A DNA stretch of 37,372 bases from Bacteroidales bacterium (GCA_029938235.1 JAOZVH010000004.1:1-37372); one strand, 5' to 3'. Counted from the first letter of the stretch, positions 1 to 8,178 are shown. Notes: a model not told the origin generated them from the sequence alone. A program made the numbers and translations.

Positions 1-8
1 TGTAAATG

Positions 9-16
9 CAAAGATA
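9..16 (-). promoter_or_regulatory. Putative Bacteroidota -7 promoter motif (TATCTTTG)
   Basis: Read on the minus strand this is TATCTTTG, matching the Bacteroidota sigma factor -7 consensus TAnnTTTG. It lies a few bases beyond the stop of the truncated FGE-like gene and points off the left edge, so it would serve a gene outside the window. No convincing -33 TTG is visible. The same octamer occurs ahead of the His-rich lipoprotein gene at 23133. Confidence 0.45.
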
Positions 17-21
17 ATATT

Positions 22-1272
22 TTATACGGAAAAACTTTTAAAAGAGTACTTATCACTTCCAGAATATTTATAATTCTTTCCAGCTTTCGCTGCATATTCC
101 CATTCTACTTCTGTTGGCAATCTTCCTCCTGCCCATTTACAATATGCTTTTGCTCCATACCAAGTAACTTCAATCACAGGATGATTATTTTTTCCTGACT
201 TAGATACAAAACGCCCATTACTTTTTTCTATCTGACAATCACTATCATCAATATCAAGCCAAGTTACTCCGCCTTCTGTTTGGTTTCCTTTTTCATTTAA
301 AAATTCGCAATATTCTTTATTTGTTACTTCATATTTTCCTATATAAAAATCAGAAACTGTTACCTGATGAATAGGTTTTTCATCATCGTCAGCTTCGCTA
401 TCATTACTTCCCATATTAAAAGTTCCTCCCTTTACAAAAATAAGACCTTCTTTTTCTTCTTTTTTCTTGTTACTTTTTTTAATTTTTTGTAAAAAAATAT
501 CTTTTTCATTTTGGTTTAAACTTTTCCAAGTTTCATAAATATCACAATTTTTATTATCTACAATTTCAATATTTCCAATATCTTTTTTAAAATTAGTTTT
601 TTCATTTTCTGATAAATTTCCCCAAATTTCATAAATATCATGGTCTTTATTATTTCCAATATTTTTTTTCAAAAATTTTTCTTTAATATTTTCATTTTGA
701 TTTTTATACAAGTTTTCGAATAAATTATCAATTAAATTAATACTTACAATTTTAAACCTTTCGAAATCTTTTGAATTTTTCTTTTTCCTAAAAGAGATTT
801 GAAATTGCAAATAAGACAATTCTTTATGTTGAGTTTCTGTTATGGTATAATTTCCATCTATATATAATTTGAGGTACAAATTGATATAAAATTTATTTTT
901 TTCATATTCAGTAATTTTTCCCTCAGTAATAAAACTTTCGAAACTAACTTTAGTTTCTCCATACCACGCACGAATATTTCCTAAATATTCGTCTATGCTA
1001 TATGTTCCGTTTTCAATTTCAGGAACCAAATTATTATAAACGGGTACCATTTTATTAGAAAATAATTTTAAAACGGCATTTTTAAAAATTGTAATTTCAT
1101 AATTATCTTCTTCATAACTTGCGTCTAAATAATTTTGCAAATGATTTATATAATCATCAGTAACATTTTTATAGTTCGCTCTGATAATTCTTTTTTGTAT
1201 TATGTCAAAATCCTGTGAATACGAAAATTTAAACATCAAAAACAATATTATTAACAAAATATTTTTTTTCAT
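22..1272 (-). CDS. Exported FGE/sulfatase-modifying-factor-like protein, C-terminally truncated
   Basis: The 416-residue protein starts MKKNILLIILFLMF and has a signal peptide ending around SYSQ, so it is predicted to be exported. Residues about 20-200 form a domain also seen in the two small genes at 1333 and 1782. Residues about 205-270 hold two copies of a roughly 30-residue repeat with the core DIYExW..L..NEK. From about residue 277 an FGE-sulfatase domain begins (FVKGGTFNMGSND, then PIHQVTVSDFYIGKYEVTN, then GGRLPTEVEWEYAAKAG). The domain stops right after YSGSDK with a short unrelated tail, so roughly its C-terminal 100 residues, where the catalytic Cys region of true FGEs lies, are missing. 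Neither alternative frame continues the domain before the window edge, so a simple one-base frameshift is not seen. It may be a decayed gene or a non-catalytic FGE-like binding domain. Confidence 0.8.
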   Translation of the reverse strand: MKKNILLIILFLMFKFSYSQDFDIIQKRIIRANYKNVTDDYINHLQNYLDASYEEDNYEITIFKNAVLKLFSNKMVPVYNNLVPEIENGTYSIDEYLGNIRAWYGETKVSFESFITEGKITEYEKNKFYINLYLKLYIDGNYTITETQHKELSYLQFQISFRKKKNSKDFERFKIVSINLIDNLFENLYKNQNENIKEKFLKKNIGNNKDHDIYEIWGNLSENEKTNFKKDIGNIEIVDNKNCDIYETWKSLNQNEKDIFLQKIKKSNKKKEEKEGLIFVKGGTFNMGSNDSEADDDEKPIHQVTVSDFYIGKYEVTNKEYCEFLNEKGNQTEGGVTWLDIDDSDCQIEKSNGRFVSKSGKNNHPVIEVTWYGAKAYCKWAGGRLPTEVEWEYAAKAGKNYKYSGSDKYSFKSFSV

Positions 1273-1310
1273 TTTTTTTTCATTTTTTTTTAATAAAATT
1301 AAAAAAAATT

Positions 1311-1318
1311 TAATTTTG
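1311..1318 (+). promoter_or_regulatory. Putative -7 promoter motif (TAATTTTG)
   Basis: TAATTTTG fits TAnnTTTG and lies 15 bases before the ATG at 1333. It would drive the 1333-1782 gene pair, away from the divergent FGE-like gene. No clear -33 element is visible, and in such AT-rich DNA the motif can arise by chance. Confidence 0.45.
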
Positions 1319-1332
1319 TAAAAAAAAAATTT

Positions 1333-1758
1333 ATGAAAAATATTTCATTAAAAAAACTTTATATTATTACTTCTATTTTATTTTTTGTTCTTGTTATATT
1401 AACAATAATTAATGTTAAAAATAAAAAAAATGGTATTGAAATAATAGAAAAAAAAGTTCGATATAAAAATTATCTAAAAATTATTTCAGATGTTTCAAAT
1501 ATTTTAAATGAAATAATTAATGACAATAATGAAAATGATTCTTTAAAAAAAGACAAATTAAAGCATTTTTTTAAAACAAATGCTATAGTAATAATTAAAA
1601 AAGGTAAACGTCTTTCTGACGTTAAAAAAATAAATGAATATTTGACAAATATTTCTATAAATAAAAAAACTATTAAAGAGATTATTGTTGAAGAAATTCT
1701 TTTGAATAAAGATAGTTTAATAAATAAAGTTAGTTTAAGCGAGACTTGGAAAAATTAA
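1333..1758 (+). CDS. Small membrane-anchored or exported protein of unknown function
   Basis: This 141-residue protein has one hydrophobic segment (about residues 8-27, IITSILFFVLVILTIINV) that is either an uncleaved N-terminal anchor or a signal sequence. The rest (FFKTNAIVIIKKGKRLSD, then INEYLTNIS) aligns by eye with the following gene and with the N-terminal part of the FGE-like protein (pattern: hydrophobic core, then I.EYL). It looks like a shortened paralogue, because the later YYDL...LEWR part of the neighbour is absent. It is 23 bases from the next gene and probably cotranscribed with it. No function can be assigned. Confidence 0.65.
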   Translation: MKNISLKKLYIITSILFFVLVILTIINVKNKKNGIEIIEKKVRYKNYLKIISDVSNILNEIINDNNENDSLKKDKLKHFFKTNAIVIIKKGKRLSDVKKINEYLTNISINKKTIKEIIVEEILLNKDSLINKVSLSETWKN

Positions 1759-1781
1759 AATTTAATTTAAAAATATAAAAA

Positions 1782-2387
1782 ATGTATAAAAAAAAAGTTC
1801 TATTTTTGATTTTTATGATTTTAATAAAAATCACGGTTTATTCTCAGGACAGCTTAAATCTTGTTAATGAATTTAATCTTGATCATCAAGCTTTGAAAGA
1901 TTTTAAAAAAGCAACAAATGATAAATTGATTTCTTTAACGAATAATATCATAAAAATTACTTCTAAAACAACAAAAGAATCGAAAAAAGACATTATTATA
2001 AATAATACGGTTTTATTATTTACTAAGAAAGCAAAAATAGAAGTTTCTAAAATTTCTTCTGACGGGAAAAAAAAATTTGTAAAGTCTTATCCTATAAGAG
2101 AATATCTTACAAGATTAAAAAAACTCCTCTATACAAAATGCGAAATTTCATATTATGATCTTTCTTATTTGTCTAATTTTCAATTGGGTCCAGACGGTCA
2201 TTATTATGCTGTTGCTACGGTTTTTCAAAAGTTTGTCGGATATCAAGATGAAAATGTTATTTATTATGATAAAACAAAAAAGCAAATAAGTATCAGATTA
2301 GAATGGCGATATGACGAAGTTTTTAAAAAATATAGATGGATGATATTATTTGGAGATACACAAGTTATTGAAACAAAAAAACACTGA
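1782..2387 (+). CDS. Exported protein of unknown function, paralogue of its neighbour
   Basis: The 201-residue protein has a signal peptide (MYKKKVLFLIFMILIKITVYSQ) with probable cleavage before QDS. The mature part carries helices followed by YPIREYLTRLKKL, EISYYDLSYLSNF, then beta-rich KKQISIRLEWRYDEVFKKY and WMILFGDTQVIET. The same order (helical region, EYL segment, YYDL-like segment, ISI.LEWR-like strands) can be traced in residues 60-195 of the FGE-like protein at 22-1272, so this looks like a stand-alone version of that N-terminal domain. It is the second gene of a two-gene unit; the repeat array at 2400 follows. Confidence 0.65.
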   Translation: MYKKKVLFLIFMILIKITVYSQDSLNLVNEFNLDHQALKDFKKATNDKLISLTNNIIKITSKTTKESKKDIIINNTVLLFTKKAKIEVSKISSDGKKKFVKSYPIREYLTRLKKLLYTKCEISYYDLSYLSNFQLGPDGHYYAVATVFQKFVGYQDENVIYYDKTKKQISIRLEWRYDEVFKKYRWMILFGDTQVIETKKH

Positions 2388-2399
2388 TTTTTTACGAAT

Positions 2400-2755
2400 T
2401 TTATAATTTATAAAAAAATTTTTTTCAAAATTCGTCCAAAATTTTAATATTTTTAAATTTCAAAATAAAAAAAATTTTTTTCAAAAATCGTAAAAATTTT
2501 AAGATTTTTAAATTTCAAAATAAAAAAAATTTTTTTTTCAAAAAACGTAAAAATTTTAAGATTTTTAAATTTCAAAATAAAAAAAATTTTTTTCAAAAAA
2601 CGCCCAAAATTTCAAATATTTTAATTTCAAGATAAAAAATTTTTTTTCAAAAAACGCTCAAAATTTCAAATATTTTAATTTCAAAATAAAAAAATTTTTT
2701 TTTTCAAAAAACGCTCAAAATTTCAAATATTTTAATTTCAAAATTAAAAAAAATT
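2400..2755 (+). repeat. Tandem array of six 54-57-bp AT-rich repeats (array 1)
   Basis: Units run A-run, T-run, CAAAAAACG, three variable bases, AAAATTT, a T-rich stretch, ATTTCAAAATAAA. The C following each T-run falls at 2426, 2482, 2539, 2594, 2648 and 2705, giving spacings of 56, 57, 55, 54 and 57. Units 4-6 are almost identical to one another; units 1-3 form a second subtype with ATTTTAAGATTTTTAAATTTC. The array fills the gap between two convergent genes, and its last A/T run merges into the 3' end of the RluA-type gene. The same family recurs, inverted, at 19560-19982 and more loosely at 25640-26000 and 36815-37090. Confidence 0.9.
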
Positions 2756-3406
2756 TTTTGGCAAATTTGCAATAATTTCAATTTCTTCTTTTTTAACAGG
2801 GTGTATAAATTTTATTCTTTTAGAATGCAAAGATATTCCAAGATTTTTATTTGGAAAAGAAAAACCATATTTTACATCACCAATAATTGGCGAACCAATT
2901 TTAGATAATTGACTTCTAATTTGATGATGTCGTCCTGTTTCCAAATTTATTTCTAATAGAAATTTATTTTTTATTTTTTTTTTTACATAATAATGCATTA
3001 TTGCCATTTTGGAATTTGCAATTTCTTTATCATAAGAATATGATTTATTTTGTTTTCTATTTCTGTAAATAAAATGTTTTAAAGTTGCATCTTTTTTTTG
3101 GGGACATTTTTTTACCAAAGCGAAATATGTTTTTTCAATATCTCTTTCTTTAAATAATTTATTCAAACGACTAAGAGATTTAGATGTTTTCGCAAATAAA
3201 ACCACACCACTAACAGGTCTATCTATTCGATGAACAATTCCTAAAAAAACATTGCCTTTTTTAAAATATTTTTTTTTTATGAAAATTTTCAACTTTTCCG
3301 ACAAACTTAAATCATTAGTTTTGTCGGATTGAACAATGTCAGAAGTTTTTTTATTTACTGCTATGATATGATTATCTTCATACAAAATTGAAATGTCATC
3401 AATCAT
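2744..3406 (-). CDS. RluA-family RNA pseudouridine synthase
   Basis: This 220-residue protein belongs to the RluA/RluD class, which isomerises uridine to pseudouridine in rRNA or tRNA. The catalytic motif HRIDRPVSG is intact, with the expected aspartate at residue 62, and GRHHQIRSQLS and PIIGDVKYG follow in the usual places. There is no N-terminal S4 domain, so it is a short form of the family. The start follows der by six bases on the same strand, so the two are almost certainly cotranscribed. The last codons (NLPKNFF) lie in the A/T run that belongs to the repeat array, so the extreme C-terminus may have been altered by the repeat. The exact RNA target cannot be read from the sequence. Confidence 0.92.
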   Translation of the reverse strand: MIDDISILYEDNHIIAVNKKTSDIVQSDKTNDLSLSEKLKIFIKKKYFKKGNVFLGIVHRIDRPVSGVVLFAKTSKSLSRLNKLFKERDIEKTYFALVKKCPQKKDATLKHFIYRNRKQNKSYSYDKEIANSKMAIMHYYVKKKIKNKFLLEINLETGRHHQIRSQLSKIGSPIIGDVKYGFSFPNKNLGISLHSKRIKFIHPVKKEEIEIIANLPKNFF

Positions 3407-3412
3407 TTAAAT

Positions 3413-4720
3413 TTATTTTTTTCTCATAAAAATATTAATTGGAACTCCGGTAAAATTAAATTTTTTTCGCAAAGAATTTTCAAGATAACGTTTATAAGAC
3501 TCTTTAATATATTGCGGTAAATTACAAAAAAACGCAAAATTTGGTGCGTGAGTTGGTAATTGCATTACATATTTAATTTTTACAAATTTCCCTTTCAAAG
3601 ACGGAGGTTTTATCGCATCAATCAATGGTAACATAACTTCATTTAATTTGGAAGTGGAAATTTTTTGTTTTCTATTTTTATAAACTCCTATAGCTTCATC
3701 TAAACTTTTTAAAACTCTTTGTTTATTTTTTACAGAAGCAAAAATAATCGGAATATCAACAAAAGGAGCAAATTTTTTTAAAATTTCCTCTTGATAATTT
3801 TTTGCTGTGTTTGTTTCTTTTTCTTCTACTAAATCCCACTTATTTATTATTATAACTACACCTTTATGATTTTTTCTTATTATTTCAAAAATATTTACGT
3901 CCTGAGACTCAACTCCATGGGTTGCATCTATCATCAATAAACAAACATCAGAACTTTCTATTGCACGTATAGAACGAATGACAGAATAAAATTCTACATC
4001 TTCATTAACTTTATTTTTTTTCCTAACTCCGGCTGTATCCACAAGAATAAAATTATGTCCAAATTTATTATAAGGAGTGTTTATTGTGTCTCGTGTTGTT
4101 CCGGAAATTTTAGTTACAATATTTCGTTCCTCTCCTATTAAAGCATTAATTAGAGATGATTTACCAACATTTGGACGACCAACAATTGCAAATTTTGGAA
4201 TCTCAATTTCTTCTTCTTCATTTTCTTTGGTAAAAGAACTTACAACTTCATCTAATAAATCACCAGTTCCGGAACCGTTAATGGAAGAAATCGGATAAAT
4301 TTCACCCATTCCAAGGGAATAAAAAACATTCGCATCCATTAAAAGTTGGTTATTATCTGTTTTATTTACAACAAGAAAAACTTTTTTTTCACTTTTTCGC
4401 AAAATATTTGCAACTTCTTCGTCAGAAATTGTTATTCCGGAAAAAACATCAACAAGAAATAAAATAATATCTGCTTCTTCTATGGCAAGAACAACCTGTT
4501 TTTTTATTTCTTTTTCAAAAATATCTTCTGAATTATTTATATAACCTCCAGTATCAACAACAGAAAAATCTATTCCGTTCCAGAAAGATTTTCCATAATG
4601 TCTATCTCTTGTTACTCCGCTACTTTCGTGAACGATTGCTTTTTTTTGACCTGTTAATCTATTAAAAAAAGTCGATTTACCAACATTTGGTCTTCCAACT
4701 ATTGCAACTAAATTGCCCAT
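3413..4720 (-). CDS. der: GTPase Der (EngA), ribosome 50S assembly
   Basis: This 435-residue tandem GTPase has two G domains and a C-terminal KH-like domain, the normal architecture and length. The first G domain shows GRPNVGKST near residue 9, DTGG and NKTD. The second shows GRPNVGKSS near residue 180, DTAGVRKK and NKWD near residue 295. The C-terminal part ([20 protein letters not shown], then [13 protein letters not shown]) is typical of the KH-like domain. Der acts in maturation of the large ribosomal subunit. It is the first gene of a two-gene unit with the pseudouridine synthase, both being ribosome or RNA maturation functions. A TAAATTTG promoter motif lies 19 bases upstream. Confidence 0.97.
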   Translation of the reverse strand: MGNLVAIVGRPNVGKSTFFNRLTGQKKAIVHESSGVTRDRHYGKSFWNGIDFSVVDTGGYINNSEDIFEKEIKKQVVLAIEEADIILFLVDVFSGITISDEEVANILRKSEKKVFLVVNKTDNNQLLMDANVFYSLGMGEIYPISSINGSGTGDLLDEVVSSFTKENEEEEIEIPKFAIVGRPNVGKSSLINALIGEERNIVTKISGTTRDTINTPYNKFGHNFILVDTAGVRKKNKVNEDVEFYSVIRSIRAIESSDVCLLMIDATHGVESQDVNIFEIIRKNHKGVVIIINKWDLVEEKETNTAKNYQEEILKKFAPFVDIPIIFASVKNKQRVLKSLDEAIGVYKNRKQKISTSKLNEVMLPLIDAIKPPSLKGKFVKIKYVMQLPTHAPNFAFFCNLPQYIKESYKRYLENSLRKKFNFTGVPINIFMRKK

Positions 4721-4738
4721 TTTATTTTATTTTTTTTG

Positions 4739-4746
4739 CAAATTTA
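4739..4746 (-). promoter_or_regulatory. Putative -7 promoter motif for der (TAAATTTG)
   Basis: On the minus strand this reads TAAATTTG, matching TAnnTTTG, and ends 18 bases before the der start codon. It would give a short leader for the der operon. No -33 element is evident. Confidence 0.5.
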
Positions 4747-5221
4747 GAAAATTTATTAAAAAAAAACTTAATTTCAATAATTTTTTTTTATTCGTTTTTT
4801 ATATATAAAAATATCCTTCATTTTTTTATGATAAAATAGAATTTTTATATGATGTATCTGGATATATTTTATCCAAAATAATATTCATTGTAATTCTATA
4901 TTATTTGCAAAAAATATATTATATATATTCAAAAACATCAATACAATTAATAGATTTTGGATATAACATAATTGGCAAATTATGATAATAATAATAAAAA
5001 ATGTTAATTTATTACCAAAAAATTTAATTTTTGTATAAATATGGTGGTCATACAAAATGTTAATTTTACGTTATGCATAAAATTGGAAATATCAAATTAA
5101 TGAAAAATCTTTATAATGACATAATAAGATATATCTAAAAACAATTTGATTTCAAAATCTTGTTTAATGTATGACATTATTATTTGCTCATTTATTATAG
5201 ATAAAATTTTAAGCCATGACA
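4747..5221. other. Long AT-rich intergenic gap, no gene supported
   Basis: Apart from the der promoter at its left end and the terminator at its right end, I see no convincing gene, tRNA or member of the 55-bp repeat family here. One 64-codon open frame on the minus strand (5097-5291) overlaps the citDE end and lacks any recognisable feature. The composition is less homopolymeric than the repeat arrays, and AAAATGTTAATTT occurs twice (near 4999 and 5056), so this may be the remnant of a decayed gene. Confidence 0.5.
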
Positions 5222-5265
5222 TTTTTTTAACATTTGTGTTTAAAAAAACACAAATGTTAAAAAAA
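5222..5265 (-). terminator. Perfect 20-bp stem terminator after citDE
   Basis: Left arm 5222-5241 and right arm 5246-5265 are exact reverse complements (core AACATTTGTGTTT) around a 4-base loop. The arms end in A7/T7, so the minus-strand transcript ends in a U-run. It begins within four bases of the citDE stop and is a strong intrinsic terminator. Confidence 0.85.
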
Positions 5266-5268
5266 TTA

Positions 5269-6489
5269 TTAATTAATATTCCAATTTTCATTTAAAATTT
5301 TAAGTTTTATAGCAAGAGAAATAATTTTTTCAGCACGTTTTACAACAGGTGGGTCTATCATTTTTGTACCAAGAGAAACTACTCCGAGACCTTTTTTTTC
5401 TGCTTCTTGAAATGCAATAATTATTTTTTTCGCTTTTTCTATTTCGTCCTTTTTAGGAGCAAAATTTTCATTAATAACTTTTATTTGTCTTGGATGTATG
5501 CAACCCATACCTTCGAAACCTAATGCTCTGGAAACTTTTACTGTTTCTTCTAAGGCTTTCATATCAGCAACATCAGAAAAAACAGAATCTATCGCCTGAA
5601 TTCCAACAGCTTTACAAGCATTTACAATTCTTGTTCTTGCATAAAAAGATTCTCTTGCTCCTTTTGTTCTGCTTACTCCTAAATCTGCGGTGAAATCTTC
5701 CAAACCTATGGCTAAAGAAACAACATTTTCTGAAGAAGATGCAATTTCAAAAGCATTTTCAACTCCCAATGCACTTTCAATAATTGGCATAAAATAAATT
5801 TTAGAAATTTCTTTTTTGTTTTTCAAAAAAATTTCTTTTATTTTATCTTCAATTTTTAGAATTTGTTTTGCATTTTCGCACTTTGGAACAAGAATTAAAT
5901 TAACATTATGAGGAACAATAAAATTTAAATCTTCCAATCCTCTTTCACCTTGATTAATTCGCACCATACGTTCTGCACCATAAAAATTAACCGCTCTGAG
6001 AGAATTTCTAATTAACAAACGAGCCTCTTCTTTTTTTGTAATTGCTACAGAATCTTCTAAATCGAGAATAATACCATTTGGTTTGTGAATACCTGCATTT
6101 AACATCATACTCGGAGTATTTCCGGGCAAATACAATCTTGAAAAACGAAAATTATCTTTTCCAATGGAATAAGAATTTTCTTCCAAAAAATCAGGCAAAA
6201 ACTCTAAATCTGTTTTCATTAATTGTCGAACACAAGCCTCAAACCTTGCCATTAAAACATGAACCAAAGCTCCTTTATCTAAAATATCAATCCTCACATT
6301 TTCTATGGAAAAAAAATTACACCCATCTTTTATTAATTTAACAATAGATTTTCCAAAAATTGCTTTTACTTTGCTTTTTAAAAAAATTTCTATTCCACCA
6401 TTTTTTGTTAATTCCATAGAAATAAAACAATCAGAACGAACTTTTTTTCCATTATTCCCAGCAAAAACCACTTTATTATAAATTCCCAT
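5269..6489 (-). CDS. Citrate lyase-type fusion: CitD acyl carrier domain plus CitE lyase domain
   Basis: The 406-residue protein joins two citrate lyase subunits. Residues 1-95 resemble the CitD (gamma) acyl carrier protein: GIEIFLKSKVKAIFG and DKGALVHVLMARFEA are the family hallmarks, with a Ser19-Asp20 pair close to where the prosthetic-group serine is expected. Residues about 110-406 are an HpcH/HpaI-CitE fold with LYLPGN (119-124), ILDLEDSV (141-148), VRINQ and a C-terminal GMGCIHPRQ. In the canonical enzyme CitE cleaves citryl-ACP into oxaloacetate and acetyl-ACP. No citF, citC, citX or citG lies beside it in this window: a terminator follows directly and the upstream gene is divergent. 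It could therefore be part of a dispersed citrate lyase or a CitE-like lyase for another acyl substrate. Confidence 0.85.
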   Translation of the reverse strand: MGIYNKVVFAGNNGKKVRSDCFISMELTKNGGIEIFLKSKVKAIFGKSIVKLIKDGCNFFSIENVRIDILDKGALVHVLMARFEACVRQLMKTDLEFLPDFLEENSYSIGKDNFRFSRLYLPGNTPSMMLNAGIHKPNGIILDLEDSVAITKKEEARLLIRNSLRAVNFYGAERMVRINQGERGLEDLNFIVPHNVNLILVPKCENAKQILKIEDKIKEIFLKNKKEISKIYFMPIIESALGVENAFEIASSSENVVSLAIGLEDFTADLGVSRTKGARESFYARTRIVNACKAVGIQAIDSVFSDVADMKALEETVKVSRALGFEGMGCIHPRQIKVINENFAPKKDEIEKAKKIIIAFQEAEKKGLGVVSLGTKMIDPPVVKRAEKIISLAIKLKILNENWNIN

Positions 6490-6509
6490 TTTTTTTATTT
6501 AAAAATTTT

Positions 6510-6575
6510 AAAAAATTAAAATTAAAATTAAAATTAAAAAAAAAACGTTTTTTTTGAAAAAATTTTTTTTATTAT
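6510..6575. repeat. Short AAAATT microsatellite and single copy of the A/T repeat core
   Basis: The gap between divergent citDE and the ankyrin gene holds four tandem AAAATT units, then ACGTTTTTTTTGAAAAAA and a T-run. This is the conserved part of the 55-bp intergenic repeat in the same orientation as array 2. No TAnnTTTG motif is seen for either gene. Confidence 0.6.
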
Positions 6576-6576
6576 T

Positions 6577-7668
6577 ATGAAATACTTTTTGGTTATAGCA
6601 ATTTTTTTATCTTTTTTTATTGAAAAAAATTATTCACAAACACAAGATGATTTGAATTTTGGTTTAATTTTATCAGCAGAACAAAATGAAAAAGATTCAT
6701 TAATAAAATTTATTGAAAAAGGTGCAAATGTAAATTCTATGACAAAAAACGGTGTAACTTCGTTAATGTATGCTTGCCAGAATAAAAATAAAGAAATAGT
6801 ATCTATTTTAATTAAAAACGGTGCTGATTTAAATATTTCTCCGAAAGATGGAGTTAGTGCCTTAATTCGTTCTTGTATGAATAATGATTTAGAGATTGTT
6901 AAACTGTTAATTTTTGCATTAGCAGAAGTAAATGTCTCTGATTCCATTTCAAAAAAAACCCCTTTACATTACGCTTTGGATTGGAAAAATAAAGAAATTA
7001 TAAATTATTTACTTGAAAATGAAGCAGATATTTATTATTCAAAAAATGACGAAATTTTAAATCCCATAGAATATTCGGATAAATATGAAGACAAAGAACT
7101 CTATAATTTATTATTAAATTATCAATGTAAAAAACCAATGGAGAATTTTGAAGAAGAAGAAAACTTTGAAGAGGAAGAAAATTTAGAAAAAATAAGTGCC
7201 GCTGAATTTTTTGAATATAAAAAACATTCCTTAGGTTTATCTGCTCATTTTTCATCAGATTTTATTTGGGGAGGAAATTTTGGAATACATGATATTATTA
7301 ATAATTACAGTTTATTTTTTGGTTTTGATGGTCGTATGTTTGCTAAAAGAATTATGATAGAAAAATCAAAAAATATTTTTTATCAATATTGGGAGAGGCG
7401 ATTTTTACTTTATGCTAATGCAAATAAAACTTTTAAAATAAATGAAAATATTGGTTTTTTAATTGGAATGCGAGTAAGTTCAACATGGGGAAGTTATAGA
7501 GGTTCAGATGAAGGTACAGAAACGAAATTTATAATATCTCCACAATTGGGATTTTCAAATGTTTCAAATGAAAATTTATTAATGAGAATTTTTTACGAAT
7601 ATATGGATTTTGCAGTGGAAGAATTTTCTCCACATAGATTTAATATAAGTTTTTCTTACATGTTTTAA
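6577..7668 (+). CDS. Exported ankyrin-repeat protein with C-terminal beta-barrel-like domain
   Basis: The 363-residue protein has a signal peptide (MKYFLVIAIFLSFFIEKNYS, cleavage before QTQ). Residues about 28-180 hold four to five ankyrin repeats (IEKGANVN, GVTSLMYACQNKNKEIVSI, KTPLHYALDWKNKEIINYL). A Glu-rich linker (about 189-203) contains a duplicated NFEEEE. Residues about 205-363 alternate hydrophobic and polar residues with many aromatics and end in Phe (FNISFSYMF), as outer-membrane barrel proteins do. Ankyrin repeats normally mediate protein binding, so here they would face the periplasm, tethered by the barrel. The barrel assignment is inferred from pattern only. The lipoprotein gene starts 14 bases downstream, suggesting one operon. 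Confidence 0.8.
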   Translation: MKYFLVIAIFLSFFIEKNYSQTQDDLNFGLILSAEQNEKDSLIKFIEKGANVNSMTKNGVTSLMYACQNKNKEIVSILIKNGADLNISPKDGVSALIRSCMNNDLEIVKLLIFALAEVNVSDSISKKTPLHYALDWKNKEIINYLLENEADIYYSKNDEILNPIEYSDKYEDKELYNLLLNYQCKKPMENFEEEENFEEEENLEKISAAEFFEYKKHSLGLSAHFSSDFIWGGNFGIHDIINNYSLFFGFDGRMFAKRIMIEKSKNIFYQYWERRFLLYANANKTFKINENIGFLIGMRVSSTWGSYRGSDEGTETKFIISPQLGFSNVSNENLLMRIFYEYMDFAVEEFSPHRFNISFSYMF

Positions 7669-7682
7669 AAAATTTACGTTTT

Positions 7683-8096
7683 ATGAAAAAAATTTTTTTT
7701 ATTATTTTTTTTATTATTTTTTCTTTAAATTCTTGTTCTCTTATTTATGACGAAGAATTTTGCGAGGATTATAATTATAGCGGTTGTGATACTTATGAAC
7801 CTTATTCTTTCGATATGGAAATAGTAATTAGTTCCAGAAGCGAAGGTGTACCTGTTTGGTTTTATTCTGGAAATGTAGAAAATGGAACACTCTTATTTGC
7901 GGATACCGTTTATAGTACTTTTTATGAGGAGGTTATTTTTGGTGGAGAGTATTCTATAAAAGCAGAATATAAAGAAGGAGATAAAATAATTTTCGCAGTG
8001 GACGGTTGTAAACCGATAAAAAGGTCTACAAATAAATGTGATTCTGTTTGCTGGACAAGTTCACATTGTGATTTAGATGTTTCTTTGATATATTAA
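7683..8096 (+). CDS. Small Cys-containing lipoprotein of unknown function
   Basis: The 137-residue protein has a lipoprotein signal with lipobox LNSC (Cys18) after a very hydrophobic stretch. The mature part has seven further cysteines, four of them near the C-terminus (GCKPIKRSTNKCDSVCW, then SSHCDLD), which suggests disulfides in the periplasm or at the surface. A region of alternating strands (MEIVISSRSEGVPVWFYSGN) hints at a small beta-sandwich. The gene starts 14 bases after the ankyrin-barrel gene and is probably its operon partner. The family was not recognised. Confidence 0.7.
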   Translation: MKKIFFIIFFIIFSLNSCSLIYDEEFCEDYNYSGCDTYEPYSFDMEIVISSRSEGVPVWFYSGNVENGTLLFADTVYSTFYEEVIFGGEYSIKAEYKEGDKIIFAVDGCKPIKRSTNKCDSVCWTSSHCDLDVSLIY

Positions 8097-8178
8097 ATTT
8101 ATTTTTTTTCAAAAAATTTTTTTTTAAGAAAAAAGATTTTAAATTTGCTTTTTTTAAAAAAATAATTTGAAAAAATCA

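Noticed and set aside
2400-2755. Regular repeats that could be read as a CRISPR array
   Set aside because: The whole 54-57-bp unit is repeated with no unique spacers, it is almost only A and T, and no cas genes are present.
5097-5291. 64-codon open frame on the minus strand
   Set aside because: It overlaps the citDE end and the perfect terminator hairpin, and has no recognisable feature; open frames of this size are expected by chance in gaps of this composition.
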